Shown: piece after piece, positions 54,137-64,000 of the stretch
How the letters are laid out: every line of letters begins with the position of its first letter
How positions within the stretch are numbered: position 1 is the first letter of the stretch
NCBI GenBank assembly: GCA_964057225.1
Contig: OZ059894.1
Span: 24,396,476-24,460,475 of the forward strand
Length of the DNA: 64,000 bases
DNA from: Auanema rhodensis
Lineage: Eukaryota > Nematoda > Chromadorea > Rhabditida > Rhabditidae
Reading direction: 5' to 3'
Program-made: the position numbers and the translations under genes
The notes under the pieces: generated by a model
Told to the model about the DNA's origin: nothing
Seen by the model: only the letters and a program-made list of their open reading frames with translations
Database searches by the model: none

Positions 54137-54840
54137 TCAAAATTAGATTCCCCATGTTCATATTAGTCTAAAAACAAATTTTTATTGATATTGGTGCATG
54201 GTAACCATGACTTTGAAATTTACGTGAACTTTAATTTATGCTAATTAAATGAACACGTGATGTGCACTTGGTATGTAACTCGCTTCACGTGAAAGATAAA
54301 GAGATGCGGTTTTCAAAATTAAATTCCCCATGTCCATATTAGTCTAAAAACAAATTTTTATTGATATTGGTTCATGGTAACCATGACTTTGAAATTTACG
54401 TGAACTTTAATTTATGCTAATTAAATGTACACGTGATGTGCACTTGGTATGTAACTCGCTTCACGTGAAAGATAAAGAGATGCGGTTTTCAAAATTAGAT
54501 TCCCCATGTCCATATTAGTCTAAAAACAAATTTTTATTGATATTGGTTCATGGTAACCATGACTTTGAAATTTACGTGAACTTTAATTTATGCTAATTAA
54601 ATGTACACGTGATGTGCACTTGGTATGTAACTCGCTTCACGTGAAAGATAAAGAGATGCGGTTTTCAAAATTAGATTCCCCATGTCCATATTAGTCTAAA
54701 AACAAATTTTTATTGATATTGGTGCATGGTAACCATGACTTTGAAATTTACGTGAACTTTAATTTATGCTAATTAAATGTACACGTGATGTGCACTTGGT
54801 ATGTAACTCGCTTCACGTGAAAGATAAAGAGATGCGGTTT
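54137..54840 (+). repeat. 4-unit tandem duplication, copy 2 (704 bp)
   Basis: The first unit again has 22T with 116A, found nowhere else that I noticed. The second unit (54313) has gained 10A alone (TTAAATTCCCC), which copy 1 lacks. Confidence 0.82.
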
Positions 54841-57832
54841 TCAAAATTAGATTCCCCATGTCCATATTAGTCTAAAAACAAATTTTTATTGATATGGGTG
54901 CATGGTAACCATGACTTTGAAATTTACGTGAACTTTAATTTATGCTAATTAAATGTACACGTGATGTGCACTTGGTATGTAACTCGCTTCACGTGAAAGA
55001 TAAAGAGATGCGGTTTTCAAAATTAGATTCCCCATGTCCATATTAGTCTAAAAACAAATTTTTATTGATATTGGTTCATGATAACCATGACTTTGAAATT
55101 TACGTGAACTTTAATTTATGCTAATTAAATGTACACGTGATGTGCACTTGGTATGTAACTCGCTTCACGTGAAAGATAAAGAGATGCGGTTTTCAAAATT
55201 AGATTCCCCATGTCCATATTAGTCTAAAAACAAATTTTTATTGATATTGGTTCATGGTAACCATGACTTTGAAATTTACGTGAACTTTAATTTATGCTAA
55301 TTAAATGTACACGTGATGTGCACTTGGTATGTAACTCGCTTCACGTGTAAGATAAAGAGATGCGGTTTTCAAAATTAGATTCCCCATGTCCATATTAGTC
55401 TAAAAACAAATTTTTATTGATATTGGTGCATGGTAACCATGACTTTGAAATTTACGTGAACTTTAATTTATGCTAAATAAATGTACACGTGATGTGCACT
55501 TGGTATGTAACTCGCTTCACGTGAAAGATAAAGTGATGCGGTTTTCAAAATTAGATTCCCCATGTCCATATTAGTCTAAAAACAAATTTTTATTGATATT
55601 GGTTCATGGTAACCATGACTTTGAAATTTACGTGAACTTTAATTTATGCTAATTAAATTTACACGTGATGTGCACTTGGTATGTAACTCGCTTCACGTGA
55701 AAGATAAAGAGATGCGGTTTTCAAAATTTGATTCCCCATGTCCATATTAGTCTAGAAACAAACTTTCATTGATATTGGTTCATGGTAACCATGACTTTGA
55801 AATTTACGTGAACTTTAATTTATGCTAATTAAATGTACACGTGATGTGCACTTGGTATGTAACTCGCTTCACGTGAAAGATAAAGAGATGCGGTTTTCAA
55901 AATTAGATTCCCCATGTTCATATTAGTCTAAAAACAAATTTTTATTGATATTGGTGCATGGTAACCATGACTTTGAAATTTACGTGAACTTTAATTTATG
56001 CTAATTAAATGTACACGTGATGTGCACTCGGTATGTAACTCGCTTCACGTGAAAGATAAAGAGATGCGGTTTTCAAAATTAGATTCCCCATGTCCATATT
56101 AGTCTAAAAACAAATTTTTATTGATATTGGTGCATGGTAACCATGACTTTGAAATTTACGTGAACTTTAATTTATGCTAATTAAATGTACACGTGATGTG
56201 CACTTGGTATGTAACTCGCTTCACGTGAAAGATAAAGAGATGCGGTTTTCAAAATTAGATTCCCCATGTCCATATTAGTCTAAAAACAAATTTTTATTGA
56301 TATTGGTGCATGGTAACCATGACTTTGAAATTTACGTGAACTTTAATTTATGCTAATTAAATGTACACGTGATGTGCACTTGGTATGTAACTCGCTTCAC
56401 GTGAAAGATAAAGTGATGCGGTTTTCAAAATTAGATTCCCCATGTCCATATTAGTCTAAAAACAAATTTTTATTGATATTGGTTCATGGTAACCATGACT
56501 TTGAAATTTACGTGAACTTTAATTTATGCTAATTAAATGTACACGTGATGTGCACTTGGTATGTAACTCGCTTCACGTGAAAGATAAAGAGATGCGGTTT
56601 TCAAAATTTGATTCCCCATGTCCATATTAGTCTAAAAACAAATTTTTATTGATATTGGTTCATGGTAACCATGACTTTGAAATTTACGTGAACTTTAATT
56701 TATGCTAATTAAATGTACACGTGATGTGCACTTGGTATGTAACTCGCTTCACGTGAAAGATAAAGAGATGCGGTTTTCAAAATTAGATTCCCCATGTCCA
56801 TATTAGTCTAAAAACAAATTTTTATTGATATTGGTTCATGATAACCATGACTTTGAAATTTACTTGAACTTTAATTTATGCTAATTAAATGTACACGTGA
56901 TGTGCACTTGGTATGTAACTCGCTTCACGTGAAAGATAAAGAGATGCGGTTTTCAAAATTAGATTCCCCATGTTCATATTAGTCTAAAAACAAATTTTTA
57001 TTGATATTGGTGCATGGTAACCATGACTTTGAAATTTACGTGAACTTTAATTTATGCTAATTAAATGTACACGTGATGTGCACTTGGTATGTAACTCGCT
57101 TCACGTGAAAGATAAAGAGATGCGGTTTTCAAAATTAGATTCCCCATGTCCATATTAGTCTAAAAACAAATTTTTATTGATATTGGTTCATGGTAACCAT
57201 GACTTTGAAATTTACGTGAACTTTAATTTATGCTAATTAAATGTACACGTGATGTGCACTTGGTATGTAACTCGCTTCACGTGAAAGATAAAGAGATGCG
57301 GTTTTCAAAATTAGATTCCCCATGTCCATATTAGTCTAAAAACAAATTTTTATTGATATTGGTTCATGGTAACCATGACTTTGAAATTTACGTGAACTTT
57401 AATTTATGCTAATTAAATGTACACGTGATGTGCACTTGGTATGTAACTCGCTTCACGTGAAAGATAAAGAGATGCGGTTTTCAAAATTAGATTCCCCATG
57501 TCCATATTAGTCTAAAAACAAATTTTTATTGATATTGGTGCATGGTAACCATGACTTCGAAATTTACGTGAACTTTAATTTATGCTAATTAAATGTACAC
57601 GTGATGTGCACTTGGTATGTAACTCGCTTCACGTGAAAGATAGAGAGATGCGGTTTTCAACATTAGATTCCCCATGTCCATATTAGTCTAAAAACAAATT
57701 TTTATTGATATTGGTGCATGGTAACCATGACTTTGAAATTTACGTGAACTTTAATTTATGCAAATTAAATGTACACGTGATGTGCACTTGGTATGTAACT
57801 CGCTTCACGTGAAAGATAAAGAGATGCGGTTT
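54841..57832 (+). repeat. Mixed zone III satellite, right
   Basis: Seventeen full units. Units 55193-56072 (156T; 109A+166T; T; 9T+35G+43C; 22T) copy the order at 51145-52024 at a distance of 4048 bp, or 23 units. Private changes are more frequent here: 117T-region change in 55545, 129-133 region change in 55897, an altered first ACGTGA in 56777, and single changes in 57481 and 57657. No other feature is present. Confidence 0.78.
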
Positions 57833-58536
57833 TCAAAATTAGATTCCTCATGTCCATATTAGTCTAAAAACAAATTTTTATTGATATTGGTTCATGGTAA
57901 CCATGACTTTGAAATTTACGTGAACTTTGATTTATGCTAATTAAATGTACACGTGATGTGCACTTGGTATGTAACTCGCTTCACGTGAAAGATAAAGAGA
58001 TGCGGTTTTCAAAATAAGATTCCCCATGTCCATATTAGTCTAAAAACAAATTTTTATTGATATTGGTGCATGGTAACCATGACTTTGAAATTTACGTGAA
58101 CTTTAATTTATGCTAATTAAATGTACACGTGATGTGCACTTGGTATGTAACTCGCTTCACGTGAAAGATAAAGAGATGCGGTTTTCAAAATGAGATTCCC
58201 CATGTCCATATTAGTCCAAAAACAATTTTTTATTGATATTGGTGCATGGTAACCATGACTTTGAAATTTACGTGAACTTTAATTCATGCTAATTAAATGT
58301 ACACGTGATGTGCACTTGGTATGTAACTCGCTTCACGTGAAAGATAAAGAGATGCGGTTTTCAAAATTTGATTCCCCATGTCCATATTAGTCTAAAAACA
58401 AATTTTCATTGATATTGGTTCATGGTAACCATGACTTTGAAATTTACGTGAACTTTAATTTATGCTAATTAAATGTACACGTGATGTGCACTTGGTATGT
58501 AACTCGCTTCACGTGAAAGATAAAGAGATGCGGTTT
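57833..58536 (+). repeat. Identical 4-unit duplication, copy 1 (704 bp)
   Basis: All four units carry private changes. The first has CCTC for CCCC plus TTTGATT for TTTAATT at about position 97. The second starts AAAATAAG. The third has AAAATGAG, AGTCCAAAAA, CAATTT and ATTCATGC. The fourth has 9T plus TTTTCATT. All recur at 58537-59240. Confidence 0.92.
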
Positions 58537-59240
58537 TCAAAATTAGATTCCTCATGTCCATATTAGTCTAAAAACAAATTTTTATTGATATTGGTTCATG
58601 GTAACCATGACTTTGAAATTTACGTGAACTTTGATTTATGCTAATTAAATGTACACGTGATGTGCACTTGGTATGTAACTCGCTTCACGTGAAAGATAAA
58701 GAGATGCGGTTTTCAAAATAAGATTCCCCATGTCCATATTAGTCTAAAAACAAATTTTTATTGATATTGGTGCATGGTAACCATGACTTTGAAATTTACG
58801 TGAACTTTAATTTATGCTAATTAAATGTACACGTGATGTGCACTTGGTATGTAACTCGCTTCACGTGAAAGATAAAGAGATGCGGTTTTCAAAATGAGAT
58901 TCCCCATGTCCATATTAGTCCAAAAACAATTTTTTATTGATATTGGTGCATGGTAACCATGACTTTGAAATTTACGTGAACTTTAATTCATGCTAATTAA
59001 ATGTACACGTGATGTGCACTTGGTATGTAACTCGCTTCACGTGAAAGATAAAGAGATGCGGTTTTCAAAATTTGATTCCCCATGTCCATATTAGTCTAAA
59101 AACAAATTTTCATTGATATTGGTTCATGGTAACCATGACTTTGAAATTTACGTGAACTTTAATTTATGCTAATTAAATGTACACGTGATGTGCACTTGGT
59201 ATGTAACTCGCTTCACGTGAAAGATAAAGAGATGCGGTTT
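58537..59240 (+). repeat. Identical 4-unit duplication, copy 2 (704 bp)
   Basis: Repeats the private changes of 57833-58536 in every unit. I found no difference by reading. It is the most recent duplication that can be recognised with confidence in the window. Confidence 0.92.
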
Positions 59241-61000
59241 TCAAAATTAGATTCCCCATGTCCATATTAGTCTAAAAACAAATTTTTATTGATATTGGTT
59301 CATGGTAACCATGACTTTGAAATTTACGTGAACTTTAATTTATGCTAATTAAATGTACACGTGATGTGCACTTGGTATGTAACTCGCTTCACGTGTAAGA
59401 TAAAGAGATGCGGTTTTCAAAATTAGATTCCCCATGTTCATATTAGTCTAAAAACAAATTTTTATTGATATTGGTGCATGGTAACCATGACTTTGAAATT
59501 TACGTGAACTTTAATTTATGCTAATTAAATGTACACGTGATGTGCACTTGGTATGTAACTCGCTTCACGTGAAAGATAAAGAGATGCGGTTTTCAAAATT
59601 AGATTTCCCATGTCCATATTAGTCTAAAAACAAATTTTTATTGATATTGGTTCATGGTAACCATGACTTTGAAATTTACGTGAACTTTAATTTATGCTAA
59701 TTAAATGTACACGTGATGTGCACTTGGTATGTAACTCGCTTCACGTGAAAGATAAAGAGATGCGGTTTTCAAAATTAGATTCCCCATGTCCATATTAGTC
59801 TAAAAACAAATTTTTATTGATATTGGTGCATGGTAACCATGACTTTGAAATTTACGTGAACTTTAATTTATGCTAATTAAATGTACACGTGATGTGCACT
59901 TGGTATGTAACTCGCTTCACGTGAAAGATAAAGAGATGCGGTTTTCAAAATTAGATTCCCCATGTCCATATTAGTCTAAAAACAAATTTTTATTGATATT
60001 GGTTCATGGTAACCATGACTTTGAAAATTACGTGAACTTTAATTTATGCTAATTAAATGTACACGTGATGTGCACTTGGTATGTAACTCGCTTCACGTGA
60101 AAGATAAAGAGATGCGGTTTTCAAAATTAGATTCCCCATGTCCATATTAGTCTAAAAACAAATTTTTATTAATATTGGTTCATGGTAACCATGACTTTGA
60201 AATTTACGTGAACTTTAATTTATGCTAATTAAATGTACACGTGATGTGCACTTGGTATGTAACTCGCTTCACGTGAAAGATAAAGAGATGCGGTTTTTAA
60301 AATTAGATTCCCCATGTCCATATTAGTCTAAAAACAAATTTTTATTGATATTGGTTCATGGTAACCATGACTTTGAAATTTACGTGAACTTTAATTTATG
60401 CTAATTAAATGTACACGTGATGTGCACTTGGTATGTAACTCGCTTCATGTGAAAGATAAAGAGATGCGGTTTTCAAAATTAGATTCCCCATGTCCATATT
60501 AGTCTAAAAACAAATTTTTATTGATATTGGTGCATGGTAACCATGACTTTGAAATTTACGTGAACTTTAATTTATGCTAATTAAATGTACACGTGATGTG
60601 CACTTGGTATGTAACTCGCTTCACGTGAAAGATAAAGAGATGCGGTTTTCAAAATTAGATTCCCCATGTCCATATTAGTCTAAAAACAAATTTTTATTGA
60701 TATTGGTGCATGGTAACCATGACTTTGAAATTTACGTGAACTTCAATTTATGCTAATTAAATGTACACGTGATGTGCACTTGGTATGTAACTCGCTTCAC
60801 GTGAAAGATAAAGAGATGCGGTTTTCAAAATTAGATTCCCTATGTCCATATTAGTCTAAAAACAAATTTTTACTGATATTGGTTCATGGTAACCATGACT
60901 TTGAAATTTACGTGAACTTTAATTTATGCTAATTAAATGTACACGTGATGTGCACTTGGTATGTAACTCGCTTCACGTGAAAGATAAAGAGATGCGGTTT
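59241..61000 (+). repeat. Transition block between zone III and the right-end family
   Basis: Ten units. The first four (156T; 22T; 14T; G) echo 49737-50440. Later units lack zone III markers, and two carry zone I markers: 96C at 60649 and 17T at 60825. Private single changes occur at 59945, 60121, 60297 (third motif altered to ATGTGA) and 60825. Confidence 0.78.
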
Positions 61001-64000
61001 TCAAAATTAGATTCCCCATGTCCATATTAGTCTAAAAACAAATTTTTATTGATATTGGTGCATGGTAACCATGACTTTGAAATTTACGTGAACTTTAATT
61101 TATGCTAATTAAATGTACACGTGATGTGCCCTTGGTATGTAACTCGCTTCACGTGAAAGATAAAGAGATGCGGTTTTCAAAATTAGATTCCCCACGTCCA
61201 TATTAGTCTAAAAACAAATTTTTATTGATATTGGTGCATGGTAACCATGACTTTGGAATTTACGTGAACTTTAATTTATGCTAATTAAATGTACACGTGA
61301 TGTGCACTTGGTATGTAACTCGCTTCACGTGAAAGATAAAGAGATGCGGTTTTCAAAATTAGATTCCCCATGTCCATATTAGTCTAAAAACAAATTTTTA
61401 TTGATATTGGTGCATGGTAACCATGACTTTGAAATTTACGTGAACTTTAATTTATGCTAATTAAATGTACACGTGATGTGCACTTGGTATGTAACTCGCT
61501 TCACGTGAAAGATAAAGAGATGCGGTTTTCAAAATTAAATTTCCCATGTCCATATCAGTCTAAAAACAAATTTTTATTGATATTGGTGCATGGTAACCAT
61601 GACTTTGAAATTTACGTGAACTTTAATTTATGCTAATTAAATGTACACGTGATGTGCACTTGGTATGTAACTCGCTTCACGTGAAAGATAAAGAGATGCG
61701 GTTTTCAAAATTAGATTCCCCACGTCCATATTAGTCTAAAAACAAATTTTTATTGATATTGGTGCATGGTAACCATGACTTTGAAATTTACGTGAACTTT
61801 AATTTATGCTAATTAAATGTACACGTGATGTGCCCTTGGTATGTAACTCGCTTCACGTGAAAGATAAAGAGATGCGGTTTTCAAAATTAGATTCCCCACG
61901 TCCATATTAGTCTAAAAACAAATTTTTATTGATATTGGTGCATGGTAACCATGACTTTGAAATTTACGTGAACTTTAATTTATGCTAATTAAATGTACAC
62001 GTGATGTGCACTTGGTATGTAACTCGCTTCACGTGAAAGATAAAGAGATGCGGTTTTCAAAATTAGATTCCCCATGTCCATATTAGTCTAAAAACAAATT
62101 TTTATTGATATTGGTGCATGGTAACCATGACTTTGAAATTTACGTGAACTTTAATTTATGCTAATTAAATGTACACGTGATGTGCCCTTGGTATGTAACT
62201 CGCTTCACGTGAAAGATAAAGAGATGCGGTTTTCAAAATTAGATTCCCCACGTCCATATTAGTCTAAAAACAAATTTTTATTGATATTGGTGCATGGTAA
62301 CCATGACTTTGAAATTTACGTGAACTTTAATTTATGCTAATTAAATGTACACGTGATGTGCACTTGGTATGTAACTCGCTTCACGTGAAAGATAAAGAGA
62401 TGCGGTTTTCAAAATTAGATTCCCCATGTCCATATTAGTCTAAAAACAAATTTTTATTGATATTGGTGCATGGTAACCATGACTTTGAAATTTACGTGAA
62501 CTTTAATTTATGCTAATTAAATGTACACGTGATGTGCACTTGGTATGTAACTCGCTTCACGTGAAAGATAAAGAGATGCGGTTTTCAAAATTAAATTTCC
62601 CATGTCCATATCAGTCTAAAAACAAATTTTTATTGATATTGGTGCATGGTAACCATGACTTTGAAATTTACGTGAACTTTAATTTATGCTAATTAAATGT
62701 ACACGTGATGTGCACTTGGTATGTAACTCGCTTCACGTGAAAGATAAAGAGATGCGGTTTTCAAAATTAGATTCCCCATGTCCATATTAGTCTAAAAACA
62801 AATTTTTATTGATATTGGTTCATGGTAACCATGACTTTGAAATTTACGTGAACTTTAATTTATGCTAATTAAATGTACACGTGATGTGCCCTTGGTATGT
62901 AACTCGCTTCACGTGAAAGATAAAGAGATGCGGTTTTCAAAATTAGATTCCCCATGTCCATATTAGTCTAAAAACAAATTTTTATTGATATTGGTGCATG
63001 GTAACCATGACTTTGAAATTTACGTGAACTTTAATTTATGCTAATTAAATGTACACGTGATGTGCACTTGGTATGTAACTCGCTTCACGTGAAAGATAAA
63101 GAGATGCGGTTTTCAAAATTAGATTCCCCATGTCCATATTAGTCTAAAAACAAATTTTTATTGATATTGGTGCATGGTAACCATGACTTTGAAATTTACG
63201 TGAACTTTAATTTATGCTAATTAAATGTACACGTGATGTGCACTTGGTATGTAACTCGCTTCACGTGAAAGATAAAGAGATGCGGTTTTCAAAATTAAAT
63301 TTCCCATGTCCATATCAGTCTAAAAACAAATTTTTATTGATATTGGTGCATGGTAACCATGACTTTGAAATTTACGTGAACTTTAATTTATGCTAATTAA
63401 ATGTACACGTGATGTGCACTTGGTATGTAACTCGCTTCACGTGAAAGATAAAGAGATGCGGTTTTCAAAATTAGATTCCCCACGTCCATATTAGTCTAAA
63501 AACAAATTTTTATTGATATTGGTGCATGGTAACCATGACTTTGAAATTTACGTGAACTTTAATTTATGCTAATTAAATGTACACGTGATGTGCCCTTGGT
63601 ATGTAACTCGCTTCACGTGAAAGATAAAGAGATGCGGTTTTCAAAATTAGATTCCCCACGTCCATATTAGTCTAAAAACAAATTTTTATTGATATTGGTG
63701 CATGGTAACCATGACTTTGAAATTTACGTGAACTTTAATTTATGCTAATTAAATGTACACGTGATGTGCACTTGGTATGTAACTCGCTTCACGTGAAAGA
63801 TAAAGAGATGCGGTTTTCAAAATTAGATTCCCCATGTCCATATTAGTCTAAAAACAAATTTTTATTGATATTGGTGCATGGTAACCATGACTTTGAAATT
63901 TACGTGAACTTTAATTTATGCTAATTAAATGTACACGTGATGTGCCCTTGGTATGTAACTCGCTTCACGTGAAAGATAAAGAGATGCGGTTTTCAAAATT
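61001..64000 (+). repeat. Right-end young family marked by 19C, 28C and 130C
   Basis: Seventeen full units plus 8 bp. Markers are 130C (GTGCCC) at 61001, 61705, 62057, 62761, 63465 and 63817; 19C (CACGTCC) at 61177, 61705, 61881, 62233, 63465 and 63641; and 10A+14T+28C at 61529, 62585 and 63289. The series 10A/14T/28C, 19C+130C, 19C, 130C occurs at 61529-62232 and again at 63289-63992, a distance of 1760 bp (10 units). A 6-unit offset also fits (130C, 19C, G, 28C at 61001 and 62057). The window ends inside the pattern. Confidence 0.85.

Larger units (their letters stand above)
1..64000 (+). repeat. 176-bp tandem satellite DNA array, candidate centromeric/heterochromatic
   Basis: The sequence returns to the same bases every 176 bp from the first base to the last. 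Unit starts fall at 1+176k up to 35729, at 35869+176k up to 40269, and at 40409+176k up to 63993. This gives 362 full units, two 140-bp units and an 8-bp partial unit. All units have the same orientation and differ mainly by one to a few substitutions. No transposon, gene or unique DNA interrupts them. By hand count the first unit has 26 C and 30 G (about 32% G+C) and 5 CpG against about 4.4 expected, so CpG is not depleted. Satellites of 150-180 bp in Mb-scale arrays are typical of plant and some animal centromeres. A centromeric role here is inferred from length, homogeneity and HOR structure. The species and any named family are not recognised. Confidence 0.98.

Noticed and set aside
61454-61636. 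60-codon open reading frame (also at 62510-62692 and 63214-63396)
   Set aside because: It lies wholly inside satellite units, starts and stops in the same TATGCTAA segment of successive units, and exists only because of a single 28C substitution. There is no ribosome-binding or promoter context and no recognisable domain.
1-64000. CRISPR array
   Set aside because: Repeats are 176 bp and directly abutting, with no unique spacers, no cas genes and far too much length for a CRISPR repeat-spacer pattern.
1-64000. Transposable element, tRNA or rRNA insertion
   Set aside because: Unit phase is continuous over the whole window, except for two 36-bp losses, so there is no room for any inserted sequence. 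No target-site duplications, terminal repeats or RNA gene boxes were seen.
1-64000. Human or primate alpha satellite
   Set aside because: Alpha satellite has a ~171-bp unit with a different sequence. Only the unit size and HOR behaviour are similar.
1-64000. Telomeric or simple-sequence repeat tracts
   Set aside because: No TTTAGGG, TTAGGG or other short tandem repeats were seen. The longest low-complexity stretches are the A/T runs within the monomer.

Overview
The whole window is one uninterrupted head-to-tail satellite DNA array. The repeat unit is 176 bp, about 32% G+C by hand count of the first unit (26 C, 30 G). All units lie in the same orientation. I see no protein-coding gene, RNA gene, transposon, inversion or unique sequence. 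Tracking the start of each unit gives 362 full 176-bp units, two 140-bp units sharing the same 36-bp internal deletion (35729-35868 and 40269-40408), and 8 bp of a further unit at the right edge. Apart from those two deletions the phase stays at exactly 176 bp across 64 kb, so essentially all variation is by substitution. Such an array implies a eukaryotic chromosome, probably a (peri)centromere or other constitutive heterochromatin resolved by long reads. The unit length fits the ~150-180 bp class of centromeric satellites common in plants and some animals. I do not recognise the monomer and cannot name the species.

Diagnostic substitutions are given by position in the unit, where position 1 is the first base of the window. 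They show higher-order structure in zones. Zone I (1-32560) uses monomers marked by 17T, 60G/T, 96C, 145A, 147T, 162G, 165A and the double change 10A+14T. It holds a 12-unit higher-order repeat (HOR; best pair 16369-20592), a 7-unit duplication (11265-13728) and a 6-unit pattern (26753-30448). Zone II (32561-41816) is a tandem duplication of a ~4.5-4.7 kb block of 27 and 26 units. Each copy carries one 36-bp-deleted unit, and a chimeric unit (37101-37276) marks the join. Zone III (41817 to about 57800) is dominated by 22T, 65A, 109A, 156T and 166T. It contains two adjacent copies of a 14-unit HOR (44281-49208) with a 4-unit HOR nested inside. Zone IV (57833-64000) has an apparently identical 4-unit duplication (57833-59240), then a young family marked by 19C, 28C and 130C.

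Each monomer carries three ACGTGA motifs 33 and 32 bp apart, a 10-bp palindrome and a 15-bp dyad. These are the best candidates for protein-binding or structural signals, but their function is inference. The biology visible here is how an array evolves: nested duplication by unequal exchange, on scales from 1 to about 27 units, acting on a length-locked monomer.
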